From Cordilura impudica (taxonomy: Eukaryota > Arthropoda > Insecta > Diptera > Scathophagidae): a DNA stretch of 64,000 nucleotides. Below are positions 1 through 10,394 of this stretch, piece by piece (the first letter of the stretch is position 1; each line of letters begins with the position of its first letter). The translations under genes were made by a program, and so were the position numbers. The notes beneath the pieces are model-generated. The model did no database searches, was not told the origin of the DNA, and saw only the letters and a list, made by a program, of their open reading frames with translations. The stretch covers positions 232,357,000 to 232,420,999 of the forward strand of contig OY821518.1 of NCBI GenBank assembly GCA_963682025.1. The letters run 5' to 3'.

Positions 1-590
1 TCACGTCAAACTTAATATATCCTAACCACATAGTGGACAACTTTTGTATTCATAAATTCTGCAGAAAATATCTAACCTTGGGTCAGAAAAATTGTTCTGG
101 TGCACACGGGCGGAAACTGGCGGGTGTATAATGGGGTATGTGATTATAGGGGAGGGTTCGGACTATAGAAAAGTGCAAGATTTTTTCTGACTGCTTTGGA
201 CTGGCAGGAGTTATGCTCTATTAAGTAGGAGATTTTCGGAAAATTTGGACCTTTTTAAAAAATTTTAACTTTAATAGTATGGAAGCCACAAAATTATACA
301 AAATTTATTTCACTTCAAAATCTTTTAAATTAAAAAAATTGCAGTCATTCAAAAATAAAAAATTTACAAAGAAATTTTTAGTTTTCGCAAAATACTAGTA
401 TTTACTTTCAAATGAATAACATAACCTTAAAATCGGTAACAAAAAAAAAAAGATTTTTGGCCGCATTCTCAAAATATGGTCCACTGTGCGACGTTTAAAA
501 TTGTGCCGCAATGTTGCTTTAAGCAATTGCTTATGGAATATGTATAGTAATTATTGCACATACGTAGATAGAATTTATCTTAAGACTTTT
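1..590. other. AT-rich DNA without recognisable feature
   Basis: No coding frame, repeat or element end is recognised. The stretch is AT-rich with short A/T runs and ends at the first unit of the CpG-rich tandem repeat. Confidence 0.5.
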
Positions 591-594
591 TACT

Positions 595-990
595 GAGCTG
601 TGTTCCTCGAGCGAGTCACGTCAGATAATTTCGATATTTTAGCTGAGCTCTGTTCTGAGAGCGCGTCGAGTCCGCGTCCGCGTCCGCGTCCGCGCGTCGT
701 TTCTGCGCGCTTGGCAGCTACACCCGTGCTACCGCGCAGTTGTCGTCAACTTATTTTAAACGCCAAAATATATGTTTCACATCATTGGGATATTTTAACT
801 GAGCTGTGTTCGCGAGCGCGTCGCATCCGCGTCACGCGCAGCTCCCGCGCGTTTGTCAGCTACACCAGTGCTGCCGCGCAGTTGTTATCAACTTATTTTA
901 ATTGCCAAATTATATTTTTCAGATCATTCCGATATTTTAGCTAAGCTGTGTTCCGCGACCGCGTCAGGTCGCGTCCACGTCCGTGCACCG
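595..990 (+). repeat. CpG-rich tandem repeat, about 140-156 bp unit
   Basis: Units begin with GAGCTGTGTTC-like sequence at 595 (partial), 645, 801 and 942 (as TAAGCTGTGTTC, partial). The two full units (645-800 and 801-941) share blocks such as CAGCTACACC, CCGCGCAGTTGT and CAACTTATTTTAA, and differ mainly by indels. The first full unit carries an expanded TCCGCG run near 670-700. The block is unusually rich in CG dinucleotides for this AT-rich window. A 114-residue frame runs through it but follows the repeat and matches no protein I recognise. Confidence 0.75.
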
Positions 991-1092
991 AAATGATGGT
1001 ATTGAAAATAATACAGATTTTAAATACGCTTATTGTAGGACAGATATCGAGAGTGGTATGGGGAATTTGTTCATTTCTTTTGGGAAATTTGT

Positions 1093-1376
1093 TCATTTCA
1101 TTTCATTTCATTTCATTTCATTTCATTTATTTCATTTCATTTCATTTCATTTCATTTCATTTCATTTCATTTCATTTCATTTCATTTTATTTCATTTCAT
1201 TTCATTTCATTTCATTTCATTTCATTTCATTTCATTTCAATTCATTTCATTTCATTTCATTTCATTTCATTTCATTTCATTTCATTTCATTTCATTGCAT
1301 TTCATTTCATTTCATTTCATTTCATTTCATTTCATTTCATTTCATTTTATTTCATTTCATTTCATTTTATTTCATT
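1093..1376 (+). repeat. (ATTTC)n pentanucleotide microsatellite, about 56 copies
   Basis: Nearly pure TTTCA/ATTTC repeat with a few single-base variants (TTTTA, TTTCAA, TTGCA). Since 5 is not a multiple of 3, each frame reads a cycling Phe-Ile-Ser-Phe-His peptide, which explains the long open frames here. It is not a gene. Confidence 0.95.
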
Positions 1377-1562
1377 TTTTTTTTGGGGAATTTGGTCATT
1401 GGGGACTAAGTACTCAGCGCCTACTTACCATTACAACTAACTATGCATGGATTGTTTTGGGTGTATGATGTCTAAGAGTTACGAATTTTAGTTATTCTAG
1501 AGCTTTGGGATGTACAACATTTCTGGTTTTTCCTTCTCATGAAATAAATCTACACACTAATT

Positions 1563-1745
1563 TTGGGGTGTTACAGCTCACATAATAAAAAAGGCAAGAC
1601 GGGAATATTTGTTGATTTACACTATTTATTCCATAATGGCGTAAACTCAAGAGTAGTAAGTAAAGACATTTATGCACAAAGTTTTAGGGAAGCCATTGAA
1701 AAATTAAAATTGCGCATTGAGACTGAAGATGGGAAATTTTTTTGA
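1563..1745 (+). pseudogene. C-terminal fragment of an unidentified element-encoded protein
   Basis: A 60-codon open frame ends ...LRIETEDGKFF at a TGA. The last codons and the DNA after the stop (GCGCATTGAGAC, AAATTTTTTTGATAAAAT) recur inside the other copies of this long-TIR element, at about 17425-17470 and in reverse at about 19990-20030. There they lie directly beside the terminal repeat and the rest of the coding part is missing. I infer that this is the 3' end of the element's own gene, possibly its transposase. I do not recognise the protein family, and no catalytic motif is visible in so short a piece. A captured host exon is an alternative. Confidence 0.4.
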
Positions 1746-2264
1746 TAAAATTTTGAAAACTCCTTTTTCAAGTTTTAAAAAATTTTCTTAAACAAAAATT
1801 AATAGGTTAGCAACGTGGTAATAACACAATACTTCATATCTAAGTACGTATAAGTATGGTTGAAGTCAATTTCTGAAAGTTGAAAAAAATTCTATCAAAT
1901 TTCATGACCTAGGTTTTTTTTGCCACAAGAGTGGTGCGGGGCAGTTGCTATTTCTTGGCGAGTTTTTATTCAATTTTGAAGTTTTATAGCTTTTTGAAAA
2001 GATAATTAAATACTGATCTCGAATTATGCAATAATTTGTTGGAAAATTTAAACTATAGAATGAAATTTTCGTAAAATCTGAAAAAAGTCATATTTTCCCC
2101 ATAAAAATACACTTGAGATTTTCAATGGCGTTGAGCCACCTCTAAATGTTTTTTGATTGGCCCAAAACTTTGTATTTCTCATTTTTTTTTGCAATTCACA
2201 TATTTCTAGGGGGTATGACCGAGAGTTTGAACACTTTTTTCCTCCATATAATGAAGGGCCACCC
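1563..2264 (+). mobile_element. Long-TIR (foldback-type) DNA element, right-end partial copy
   Basis: The right end is GGGCCACCC followed by TA, the same end as the complete element at 16951-20506. Going inward (2264 down to about 1800) the sequence matches the outer 465 bp of that element's right arm, including AATAGGTTAGCAACG near 1800. Further inward it holds a short coding end and its stop (1563-1745) joined directly to the terminal repeat. No left terminus was found, so the copy is probably 5'-truncated. It lies inside a Jockey-type LINE remnant, which resumes right after the TA at 2265-2266. Confidence 0.65.
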
Positions 2265-2266
2265 TA

Positions 2267-3010
2267 CTAGCCACAAACAAGTTTTTTTTTTATCAATTTC
2301 TGATGAGATTTTGTTTGTCACTCTATGTATTTGCTGGATCGTAGAGTGCCTGAATCTAAAGACAAACTGATGCGCTGGTATAAGAGTTATTTCTTTGAGT
2401 ATGGGTTCTAATAGGTCAAAAATAAGTTTTTCGAATAATATCGATAAAAGTGGTAGTTTATTAATTGGTTTGTATGAAGTAGATTTTGTAACGTTTATGT
2501 TGGGTTTAGCAATAGCGATTATATCAGCAACTCTCCATACTTTCAGAAAATGTTTCATTGATATTAAAACGTTAAAAATATTTCTGATATAGATAAGACC
2601 TTTTGTTGGTAGTTCTTTTAATAGTTTACCTGTTATCCTGTCATAGCCAGGAGACTTGTTAGCATCAATTTTTGTTTTGATTGTATTTTTTTATTTCATT
2701 TGGAGTAATATTTTTTATGTGACAGTTTGTGAGTGGAGTGATATTTAACAGGTCAAAATTTTATTTATCGGATTGGAAATAGTTTTATAGAAATGATCAT
2801 TGATCAATGATGATTTTCACTATGAGTTCTGGTCCATGATAAGTCAGATTTGTGGGTTGGTATTCGGTGAATGATGGTATTGTTAATTTTTCTTGTGGCC
2901 TTCCATAATGAATCGTTTGTTGTCCTGTTTGCATCAAGGTTTTCAAGGTTTTCCAAAAGTTCCTTTAACTTATCGGTAAATTTATTTAGGATTGCTTTAC
3001 CATTGGTCCG
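2267..3010 (-). pseudogene. Jockey-like non-LTR retrotransposon RT remnant
   Basis: The minus strand encodes a degraded reverse-transcriptase N-terminal part. Residues include YKPINKLPLLSILFEKL, then LEPILKEITLIPAHQFVFRFRHST and NKISSEIDKKK, matching the Jockey-type RPIxLLPxxSKxFEKL...QFGFRxxHST block. Upstream codons (about 2640-3000) are out of frame with several stops but still read like the RT-preceding linker. The remnant is cut at its C-terminal side at 2266, where the long-TIR element ends. No YxDD motif survives. Confidence 0.7.
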
Positions 3011-3054
3011 ATCTCTCCCATATTTTCAGCAACTCTTCAAATTCGTTTGAGAAC

Positions 3055-3220
3055 TCTAGCTTCCTAGTACTCGAGATATTATGTGTTAAAAGTAGATGTT
3101 AAAAATCCACTTTGTAGGGGAGGTGCCATGCCCACTTGAAAAATCCAAAAAACACCTACTGTAAAAATTTCCAGTGGTGTAGTCTCCTATAAACCACACA
3201 CAAACGTACAGACCTAGAAA
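3055..3220. repeat. Fragment of a Helitron-like module (GGGGAGGTGCCATGCCCAC)
   Basis: This stretch resembles one 142-bp module of the Helitron at 8456-10161: an ...ACTCGAGATAT... block, then CTTTGTAGGGGAGGTGCCATGCCCAC, then a block on 'cacacacaaacgtac'. Ends are not recognisable. Confidence 0.45.
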
Positions 3221-3384
3221 ACTCCATTTTTATATATAATATATATACAGCTGAATTTCCGTCATTAACTAATTGTGTTACCTCCATTTTTGCGAATGAT
3301 ACGACATCATCTTTAAATGCGAATTGGAGGAAGTTTTTTCTAACTTCACAAAAATCCAAAATCTACTTACTTGAGAAACTAATT

Positions 3385-3810
3385 TCGTTCAATAATAATT
3401 TGGTCCCTGGTGGAACAAAGTTAAATATGTGGATGAGATTTTAGATCTCAAGTTCAAATTTAAAGATGATGTCGCCTTTATTATGGGCAAAATTAATAAA
3501 ATAATAAGATTACATAACCCTCTAATAAACAAAAGACCTAAAATCAGCACTGCAAATAGAACGCTAATATTAAAATCAATATTTCCGCTATTATGTCTCT
3601 CCTTTGTGGTATACTGCAAGACAAGAGCACATAAAAAAATTACAAATATCCCAAACTAATTTGTTAAAAACGATTTGCAATTTTTGTTGGCATTAATCCA
3701 CCCAACGATTACATAATATTGCTAACGTTGAACAAGTCGATAATTGTATTCAGAGGTTTTCTTATATAAAAACTCTGAGTATAGTCATATTAACTAGTAG
3801 AGCCCAGCAC
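3385..3810 (+). pseudogene. Jockey-like LINE, RT C-terminal remnant
   Basis: An open frame at 3429-3659 reads ...KFKFKDDVAFIMGKINKIIRLHNPLINKRPKISTANRTLILKSIF... and resembles the post-RT thumb/tether segment of Jockey-type ORF2 proteins (KxxLIxRxSKLxxxNKLLIxKxIxRPILxYGCxVW). After a stop, more of the same protein can be followed in other frames to about 3810 (IANVEQVDxxIQRF). It is on the opposite strand to the 2267-3010 remnant, so it is a separate insertion or an inverted piece. Confidence 0.55.
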
Positions 3811-4984
3811 TCGAAATTCGGGTGCAAATTCTAGGAAATTCCATTTTTTCATTCAACTTTTTTCTTTCAGTATTTTTCTAATCTATATATATATATAAAA
3901 CATTTATGAATATTTAAATAAAACCTGAAACTGAGAATAGTGAAAACTAGAAGTATAAATGCAAAAATATTACAAAATTCAAAAATAACGATTGTTTGTT
4001 TGGACAGAGTTGTATCTTCTGAAATTAATACGAAATACAAGCAGTATGGTATAAAAACTGATTCTTAACCACACTGGTCGCAGGCCTGACTTTAGGTGAG
4101 TGTGTTAAAGCGCTGACCAAAAAGTGCAAATACGAGTGTTTGTGAAGGTTCACGGCCCTAAGTAGAAAAATTTCATATAGAAACAATCTATTCAGTTATA
4201 ACAACAATTATCACAATGTCCTATAAATCGTTTATGAAGGCTGAAATGTCAGAAACCAGTCCGATGAAGAATACAGTGCAGTATGAAGGCTGAAATGCCA
4301 GAAACCGGTCCCATTAGGAATAGAGTGTAGTTATGTATTTTTGAAATATATGCTTTCTTCTTCTCTACCACGCACCATTGAAATAAAATTCATTAAATTA
4401 TGAATTTTTAAATATAATTCATTAAATCTCATTATAAATATTTGTTAAACATCCAGAAATTTCTTTGAGCCTAAAGGTATGCTAATATATTTTAGCCAAT
4501 TCATAAACACACACACACAGCATTATATAGTGTTTTATTTCAAGCTTAAAAATGTGTTTTATGTATGTCTTAGTAGCATCTTAAATAATTATTACTCCAA
4601 AAAAAGTACCACATGGTGCACATCTGTAAAGATGGTGCACATCTGCAAAGAAATGTGTTTCAAATGGTATATTTTTTGTCAAAATCGGTTGATAAATAAA
4701 AGCGTAGAAGAGGTCATTCGAAATCGCCTTCCCTATCTCTTTATGTTATAGATGAGCTTATCTCATCGTTATTTTATCCTCTTACTTTAAGTTTTTTCTT
4801 ACAAAAACTAAAGAAAAAAAATAATTTAAAATAAAATAAATAATATTTTTGGTAGCCGTCTTATAATACTATTAATGAAATTGTAAATTCATTGTATTTT
4901 TTTTATGTTTAAGTAGGAATGGAAAATTTCTAATTTCTAAAAATATTGTTCAATTACTTTATTCATAAACGCTAAATAAAGAAC
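3811..4984. other. AT-rich stretch, no gene recognised
   Basis: Only short spurious frames are present. The one structured feature is a 49-bp tandem duplication at 4233-4330. A short CA run lies near 4507. Confidence 0.5.
4233..4330 (+). repeat. Tandem duplication of a 49-bp unit
   Basis: Two adjacent units begin TATGAAGGCTGAAATG at 4233 and 4282 and end CAGTGCAG / GAGTGTAG. They differ by about 9 substitutions, so the duplication is old. It may derive from a retrotransposon 3' region, but I cannot name it. Confidence 0.7.
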
Positions 4985-5215
4985 CCAATTGAAGTGAATA
5001 TATGTATTAATTTGGATAGGAGTTATTTGTATGGGGCCAGTTATGAGCATGCACCGACTTTCACCAATTTCCATGCCGTTTTTCCTATGGTCGATAATCG
5101 AAATAAATTCATATTTGCGACCTGTAGTTTGATTACAAAGTTTACTCGGACACACAGACAAACAGACGGACGGATGTCGCTTAATCGACTCAAAGAGTTA
5201 TTGTTAGTAGATCCA
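4985..5215 (+). mobile_element. mini-me/DINE-1-like repeat (family A), internal fragment
   Basis: Contains the diagnostic core of family A: TTTGTATGGGG, then CACCAATTTC, ATATTTGCGACCTG, AGTTTGATTACAAAG, and a short CAGACGGACGGA microsatellite stub. Both terminal hairpins are missing. Open frames of 70-90 codons in this core recur in every copy because the DNA is the same, not because a protein is kept. Confidence 0.75.
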
Positions 5216-5315
5216 TTTAATACAAGGGGGGGAAGGTCCTGCTCAATTTCTTGTTGTAATTAGAAAAAAAAAAAAACGTTGCTGTGAGGTGCTTCCAATT
5301 AACAATTCTTTATAA

Positions 5316-5792
5316 GTCCGAGTTCACACAAGGCAACTTTTGTTGCGCAATTCTTGAGTTTGTAGGAGAGAGGGGTAAGAAGAGTGGTATTTGGTACGGA
5401 GTTGCTTGTACTCGGCAACTCGTTTTGTTGTGCAATTCGTAATTATAAACACGAAGTTAACTGCAGATTATTATTTGACATTTCTTTTTATTCTTTGCTT
5501 CGCTGTGAAAAATTATTATTATTATTATTATTTCATTTATTTTAGTTTTTTTTTATTATTTAATTCTTTCTTTGACTTAAATTTTTTCACACAAATAGAT
5601 TTTTCATTTTGGCCCAATAATAAATTCTTTTTACACAAGCTAATAAAGTGAACTATCAAAAATGTAAGAATTTGAAAGCAAAAGAAAACGAAAAGTTGCG
5701 GAAATAAATTTCTCTGTGTGAACATTAAGGCAACTTTAAAAGAGAATAGAAAAAAAGTTGCGCAACAAAAATTGCCTTGTGTGAATCCAGAC
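5316..5792. mobile_element. 477-bp MITE with TAA target duplication
   Basis: Ends are inverted repeats of about 35 bp: the left end reads GTCCGAGTTCACACAAGGCA, and the right end, reverse complemented, reads GTCTGGATTCACACAAGGCA. Both then continue through TTGTTGCGCAA. TAA lies directly on both sides (5313-5315 and 5793-5795). A 3-bp TAA/TTA duplication is typical of the PIF/Harbinger superfamily, which is the likely source of mobilisation (inference). The interior is AT-rich and non-coding, with an ATT run at 5517-5531. Confidence 0.75.
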
Positions 5793-5795
5793 TAA

Positions 5796-6064
5796 GAAGA
5801 ATATTATTTTTGAATTGTCTTCGAAAGCGTAGTATTTATGTTACGCATAAGTGGGCTGAAAATACCAACAGCAAAAACAATTTTTTTAACTAAGGCGTAC
5901 TTATTTATGGGTACGTGTGTAGCATGTTCAAGCACAATATCTTTAAATAGATAATAATTATTTCTATTCAGAGCCAACACTACTTTAGTGTAGTTTTTTT
6001 TTCTTATAAAGTGGGCTTATAGACTAAATACAAAGCTATGTTTGTTTTGTTAAAAGACAAAAAA
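5796..6064. other. Short AT-rich spacer
   Basis: Nothing recognised between the MITE and the next mini-me-like repeat. Confidence 0.4.
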
Positions 6065-6911
6065 GAACAAGTAAGAAAATTATAGTCGGTCTAGCCCGAC
6101 TATACGATACCCCATACCATGGTTTAGAGGTCCTATCTCTTCGGTCCAACTAATTGGATATAACGAATAAGAATAAACCAAATTTGAGTGGCATTTTTAT
6201 TAATTTTTTTCGCTGCAGATATGAAAAAGTTCATATCGGATACTATATTTATATGGGGACTAGGTCGAAAAATGGACCGATCCTGATCATATTTGATAAA
6301 GTCACTTATACTTTGAAAAAATATATGCAAACCAAATTTGAGAAAAATCTGTGCAATATTTATACCCTATACCACTATGTGGTTTGGGTATAATGACTTT
6401 GTTTTGTTTTTTGATAGATTTAAGTGAAGATCGGTAAGCAGCTCTATATGGGGCCTATGACTAAGGATTGTCCCATAGGGATCATTTTTGGACTACTGAT
6501 TAATGGATGTAATAAACACATACAAACCCAATTTGACTAAGATTTATATGATAATTTGGATCTTATGGAAATTTATGTTGATTTCATAAGAGTCATTTGT
6601 ATGGGGGCTAGGTCTGAACATGGACCAATTCTCACCAATTTCAACAGCGTTTATCTTATGGCCGATAGAAGCTCATATACCAAATTTCGTCAAAATATAT
6701 TCATATTTGCGACCTGCAGTTTGATTACAAACTTTACATGGACACACAGGCGGACGGACGGACGGACGGACGGACATTGCTATTTCGACTCAAAAAGAGA
6801 TTCTGAGTCGATCGGTATAATTAAAGATGGGTCTAGGACGAATATTTTTGGTTGTTACAAACAGCAGCACAAAGTCATTATACCCAAACCACATGGTGGT
6901 ATAGGGTATAA
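6065..6911 (+). mobile_element. mini-me/DINE-1-like repeat (family A), full-length copy
   Basis: Begins AACAAGTAAGAAAATT followed by a palindrome (ATAGTCGG...CCGACTAT). It ends with a TTATACCC...GGGTATA hairpin enclosing CCACATGGTGG. Internally it carries the (GGAC)n run at about 6748-6776, i.e. the (GTCY)n proto-microsatellite known from dipteran mini-me/DINE-1 elements, which are considered non-autonomous Helitron relatives. Classification is by this architecture; canonical TC...CTRR ends are not evident. A stray copy of the 3' hairpin sits at 6356-6398. A frame of 122 codons at 6556-6924 is not considered a gene. Confidence 0.8.
6356..6398 (-). mobile_element. Extra family-A 3'-end hairpin inside a family-A copy
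   Basis: The segment TATACCCTATACCACTATG...GGTATAATGACTTTG is the reverse complement of the family-A 3' terminus. It interrupts the phrase GTGCAATATT/TTTTGATAGATTTAAG that is continuous in the other copies (for example about 15960-15990). It looks like the terminal piece of a nested second copy or a template-switch product. Confidence 0.6.
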
Positions 6912-7359
6912 AATAAATATTTAGATATAAATCAGTAACTTTTATTTTGCTTTAATGTTCATATTTTATTTTTAGTTTCCAAATCAACGACATTTATCCC
7001 ACAGGAGTAATAATCAATTTTAAAATGTGGGCTGTATATTATTAAATGATTCTGTGATGAAGTCAGTTGCTTATTCTTGTAACAACTTAGGTTTGGGCAC
7101 TAAAATATGGAAAAGTGTAAAAGAGATGTATAAGCAAACGCGTGGTTTCACAAATATTTTCTTAACAAAAATTCCTTCTTGAATATTTTGCATTATAATT
7201 TTATTAACTAATTAAATATACTTAATTTTTTTTTTGTTTTTGTAATCTTGTATTATTTTCCTTAACATTTTTCTTACACATTTTCTCTATTCTTGTAATT
7301 AAATATGCATGTATTATTATGTAAAGCCAAATTATAACTAGCAAATGTCATGCCTAAGC

Positions 7360-7436
7360 ATAATTATTCCTGTACTGTAATTAAAAGATTTGTTCTTGTT
7401 GTAACAGGAAAGGGAATAAATAAATAAATAAAATTA
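7360..7436 (+). mobile_element. LINE 3' terminus (hairpin plus TAAA tail), plus strand
   Basis: TTCCTGTACTGTAATT...TTGTAACAGGAA forms the stem-loop seen at the 3' ends of the LINEs ending at 8290 and 11433, and it is followed by AATAAATAAATAAATAAA. It is a heavily 5'-truncated copy of that family in plus orientation. How far it extends upstream is unclear; no coding part is left. The AT-rich stretch 6912-7359 shows nothing else. Confidence 0.65.
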
Positions 7437-7554
7437 GAGTTTCTTTACTTTTTGAAGGAATATATTAAAAACACTTTTGAGGGAATTCTATGTTTATTTT
7501 AGACGATTTCTGAAAATATATAAGAAACGCCTTTAATATTGTAAAAAAATGTTT

Positions 7555-7700
7555 AGAAAATTACAGTCGGGCTGTCCAGAATTGTTATTAATTTTTTGCC
7601 TGCAGATCTGATAAATTTCATATCGGATGTTATTTTTATATGGAGAATAGGTCGAAAAATGGATCGCTTCTGGTAAAGTCACTTATTTTGTGCAAAAACG
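7555..7700 (+). mobile_element. Family-A mini-me-like 5' fragment
   Basis: Degenerate 5' part of family A: TTACAGTCGGGCTGTCC, then CTGCAGAT...TTTCATATCGGATG, then GGTCGAAAAATGGAT and GTAAAGTCACTTA. It is cut before the core and the microsatellite. Confidence 0.65.
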
Positions 7701-8104
7701 TTTATTTCGTTTTATTTTTATAAGGACTTTCTTTTAATGTTTGTAAAATATTTGACCTGGAGTCTTTTTGATGTGTAAACATCTATACGCGCAGTGGGGT
7801 AAAAATCTATTTTAAAATACAATCGCAAAAACAGCGCAAGATGTAAGACAAAATCTATGTGACTTATCCTTGTATTGGTAAAAAATTATGATATGTAATA
7901 ACCTTTTTGTCACCGTTTTCTGCATTAGATTTCTTCACTTTTCATAAACATTTATAATTAATTTCCTCTATCTTTTAAAAGTATTCTTAACTTTAAAATT
8001 TACTCCATATAAATAACACAATTATGATTGCATTTAATATTAATGCTAATTAAACATTAATAAAAATAAAAAATAATCGAATGACAATAAAAATTAACTG
8101 TTTG

Positions 8105-8200
8105 GAGATAAAATAAAGGCACAGTTCATTGGGAAGTGTTTTGAGACAAATTAAAGGCACGATTTCATTAGGAAGTGTGCGGAGATAAAATAAGGGAGCG
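8105..8200 (+). repeat. Short tandem repeat, about 38-bp unit, 2.4 copies
   Basis: GGAGATAAAATAAAGGCAC...GGGAAGTGT is followed by GAGACAAATTAAAGGCACG...AGGAAGTGT and then GGAGATAAAATAAGGGAG. The surrounding 7701-8285 is otherwise featureless AT-rich DNA. Confidence 0.55.
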
Positions 8201-8455
8201 AATAGCGTTATGATAACGTTTTGTTCCAAAACAGGGACCTAATTTCGGTATTCCCTATAGAATGTTGGTATTTTATTAAACATTTCTTTATATTTATTTA
8301 TATTTATTTATTTATTTGATAATTTCCTGTACAACAAGATTACAGTACAGGAAAGCATTATTGTTAGATGTGCAAGTTTAACAAAATTTCAATACTTAAA
8401 ACTAATAATAATATTTTAATTTAATTTATTTTTAATTTATCACAATATAATATTA

Positions 8456-10161
8456 CTAGATGTAACCCGGCGAGCTTCGCTACACCCTCCCCCCCCCCGA
8501 ATCGTTATGAAAGGGCTCACGCAAAGTCCCAAGTCTCTCACTAATACAGTAATTCAGATATATCACATTTGTTATTAAGTTTGTGTGGGGGTACCACGCG
8601 CATTTGTCTAATCCCGCCCATTTTTTTGTCTGACTACTCACGTTAATAATAGATGACCTGAGAAAAATTTGCAAAGCTTTCTCTATCATAGTACTTAATA
8701 TATATGATATTAAAAATTTATTTTGTATGGGAGGTGCAACGCCCACTAAAATATTTAAAAAGTTTAAGGCTGCAGCACTCCCATATCCGCAGTAAGACTC
8801 TGTGAAAATTTCAGGAAGATCAGATGAGTAGTTACGGAGATTATCTCCTACAAACAAACACACATTACAATTATCAGATTTTTCGGCGTTCCTACCCTGG
8901 AGCAAGGTACATGTAGCTGCCCATGAGAAGAAGATGGATTATCCATATTAGATCTGGCAACACTTAACTATTGGCCTTGAACTTAGAATATCATTTGGCA
9001 ATTTTTGTTTTTATCAATTTTTGCTTTTGCCCATTTTTCATTTTAAAGATTTTTGTTTTTGGGCGATTTTTATTTTTCGCGATTTTTGCGTTTGGCGATT
9101 TTTGATTTTGACGATATATTTTCCACGACAAATCACGCTGATAACTAATGAACTTGTCAAAAGACTGCCGCTTTCGTAGTACTTCATATTTTTTACATAG
9201 GAGGTGCCACGCCCACTAATCCCATCCCGCCCAATATTTATTGGACTACTCATATTAATATTTGATGGACTCATGGAAAATGTCGAGTCTTTCCCTTTTG
9301 TAGTACACCAGTTATATGATATTAGATATCTACTTTGCATGGGCGGTGCTACGCCCACTGCTCCGATCACGCCCATTTTTTTGTTCTACTAATCACACAA
9401 AGAACCTATGGGCTCACGCAAAGCCACAAAGCTCTCTCTTTTACAGTACTCCAGATATATGACATTAAATAGTTACTTTGCATGAGGAGTGCCACGCCCA
9501 TTGTTGTGAACCCGCCAATTTTTTGTTCGACTACTTATACTAAGATCTGATAGGGTCGTGCAAAGTGTCAAAGCTTCCTTTTTTAGCACACCAGTTATAT
9601 GATATCATATATTTACTTTGTATGGGCGGTGCCACGCCCACTGCTCCGATCACGCCCATTTTTGTCTAACTAATCAAATGAAAAACTGATGGGCTCACAC
9701 AAAGTCCCAAGACTCTCACTATTACAGTACTCCAGATATATGGCATTTTATAATTACTTTGTATGGCAGGTGCCACGCCTATTTGTCCGATACTGGCCAT
9801 TTTTCATCTGACTACTCACATTAATAATTGGTGACATCAGAAAATTTTAAAAAGCTCTTTCTATCACAGTACTCGAGATACATAATATTGAACTATTACA
9901 TGTATGGGAGGTACCACGCCCACTTATTCGATCCCGCCCATTTCCGGCGTAGCTACTTATATTAACAATGGGTGACCTCACACAAATTTGCAAAGCTCTC
10001 CCTATCATAGTACTCAATATATGTATATGATATTAAAAATTTACTTTGTGTGGGAGGTGCCACGATCAGGAAGATCAGATTGGTAGTTACGAAGATTACC
10101 TCCTACAAACAAACAAACAAACAAACAAACACACATTACCTCTTTATTATATTAGTATAGA
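8456..10161 (-). mobile_element. Non-autonomous Helitron with 142-bp internal modules
   Basis: On the minus strand the element starts TCTATACTAATAT (10161 downward) and ends ...CATCTAG (8456-8459 is the CTAG). A short hairpin (GCGA-AGC-TCGC, plus positions 8470-8480) lies 10 nt before the 3' CTAG, as expected for Helitrons. The base before TC is A and the base after CTAG is T, the canonical A|T insertion. No target duplication is seen, also as expected. It lies in the 3' UTR of the LINE at 8290-11432. Inside are about nine modules with CACGCCCAC-like cores (at about 8592, 8735, 9208, 9350, 9493, 9633, 9774, 9915 and 10061). No Rep/helicase coding is present. Frames at 8480-8905 and 9038-9376 are incidental. 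Confidence 0.88.
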
Positions 10162-10394
10162 TTTTAAAATCAGGCAAAAAATTTAAATAAAAATAGTTTA
10201 AAAGTGTTTGCGTTGCTGTTAAGTTGCTGGTTTTGTGGAATAATATTCCAAAGACGTATAGCACTAGTATAAAACTGCCATTCTGACATAAGATATTTAT
10301 GCCTAGGGAGAATGATATTCCTGTGATCTTGCGAAACGAATTTTTGCGTAAATATATGGTGGATTTTGAGTATAAATAATTTTGTGAAAAAATA

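Noticed and set aside
948..1468. Two overlapping frames rich in Phe-Ile-Ser-Phe-His
   Set aside because: Pure translation of the (ATTTC)n microsatellite; no start context or domain.
6556..6924. Recurring frame (YVDFIGVICMGARSEHGPI... type) in mini-me copies at 5.0, 6.6, 15.4, 16.2, 18.8, 20.7 and 59.5 kb as a conserved small protein
   Set aside because: It recurs because the DNA of the repeat recurs. The frame runs into the (GGAC)n microsatellite, its length varies from copy to copy, and both strands show similar frames. A codon-position substitution test would be needed to revive it.
8480..9376. Frames at 8480-8905 and 9038-9376 as genes
   Set aside because: They lie across non-coding Helitron modules and translate the repeated module on the minus strand.
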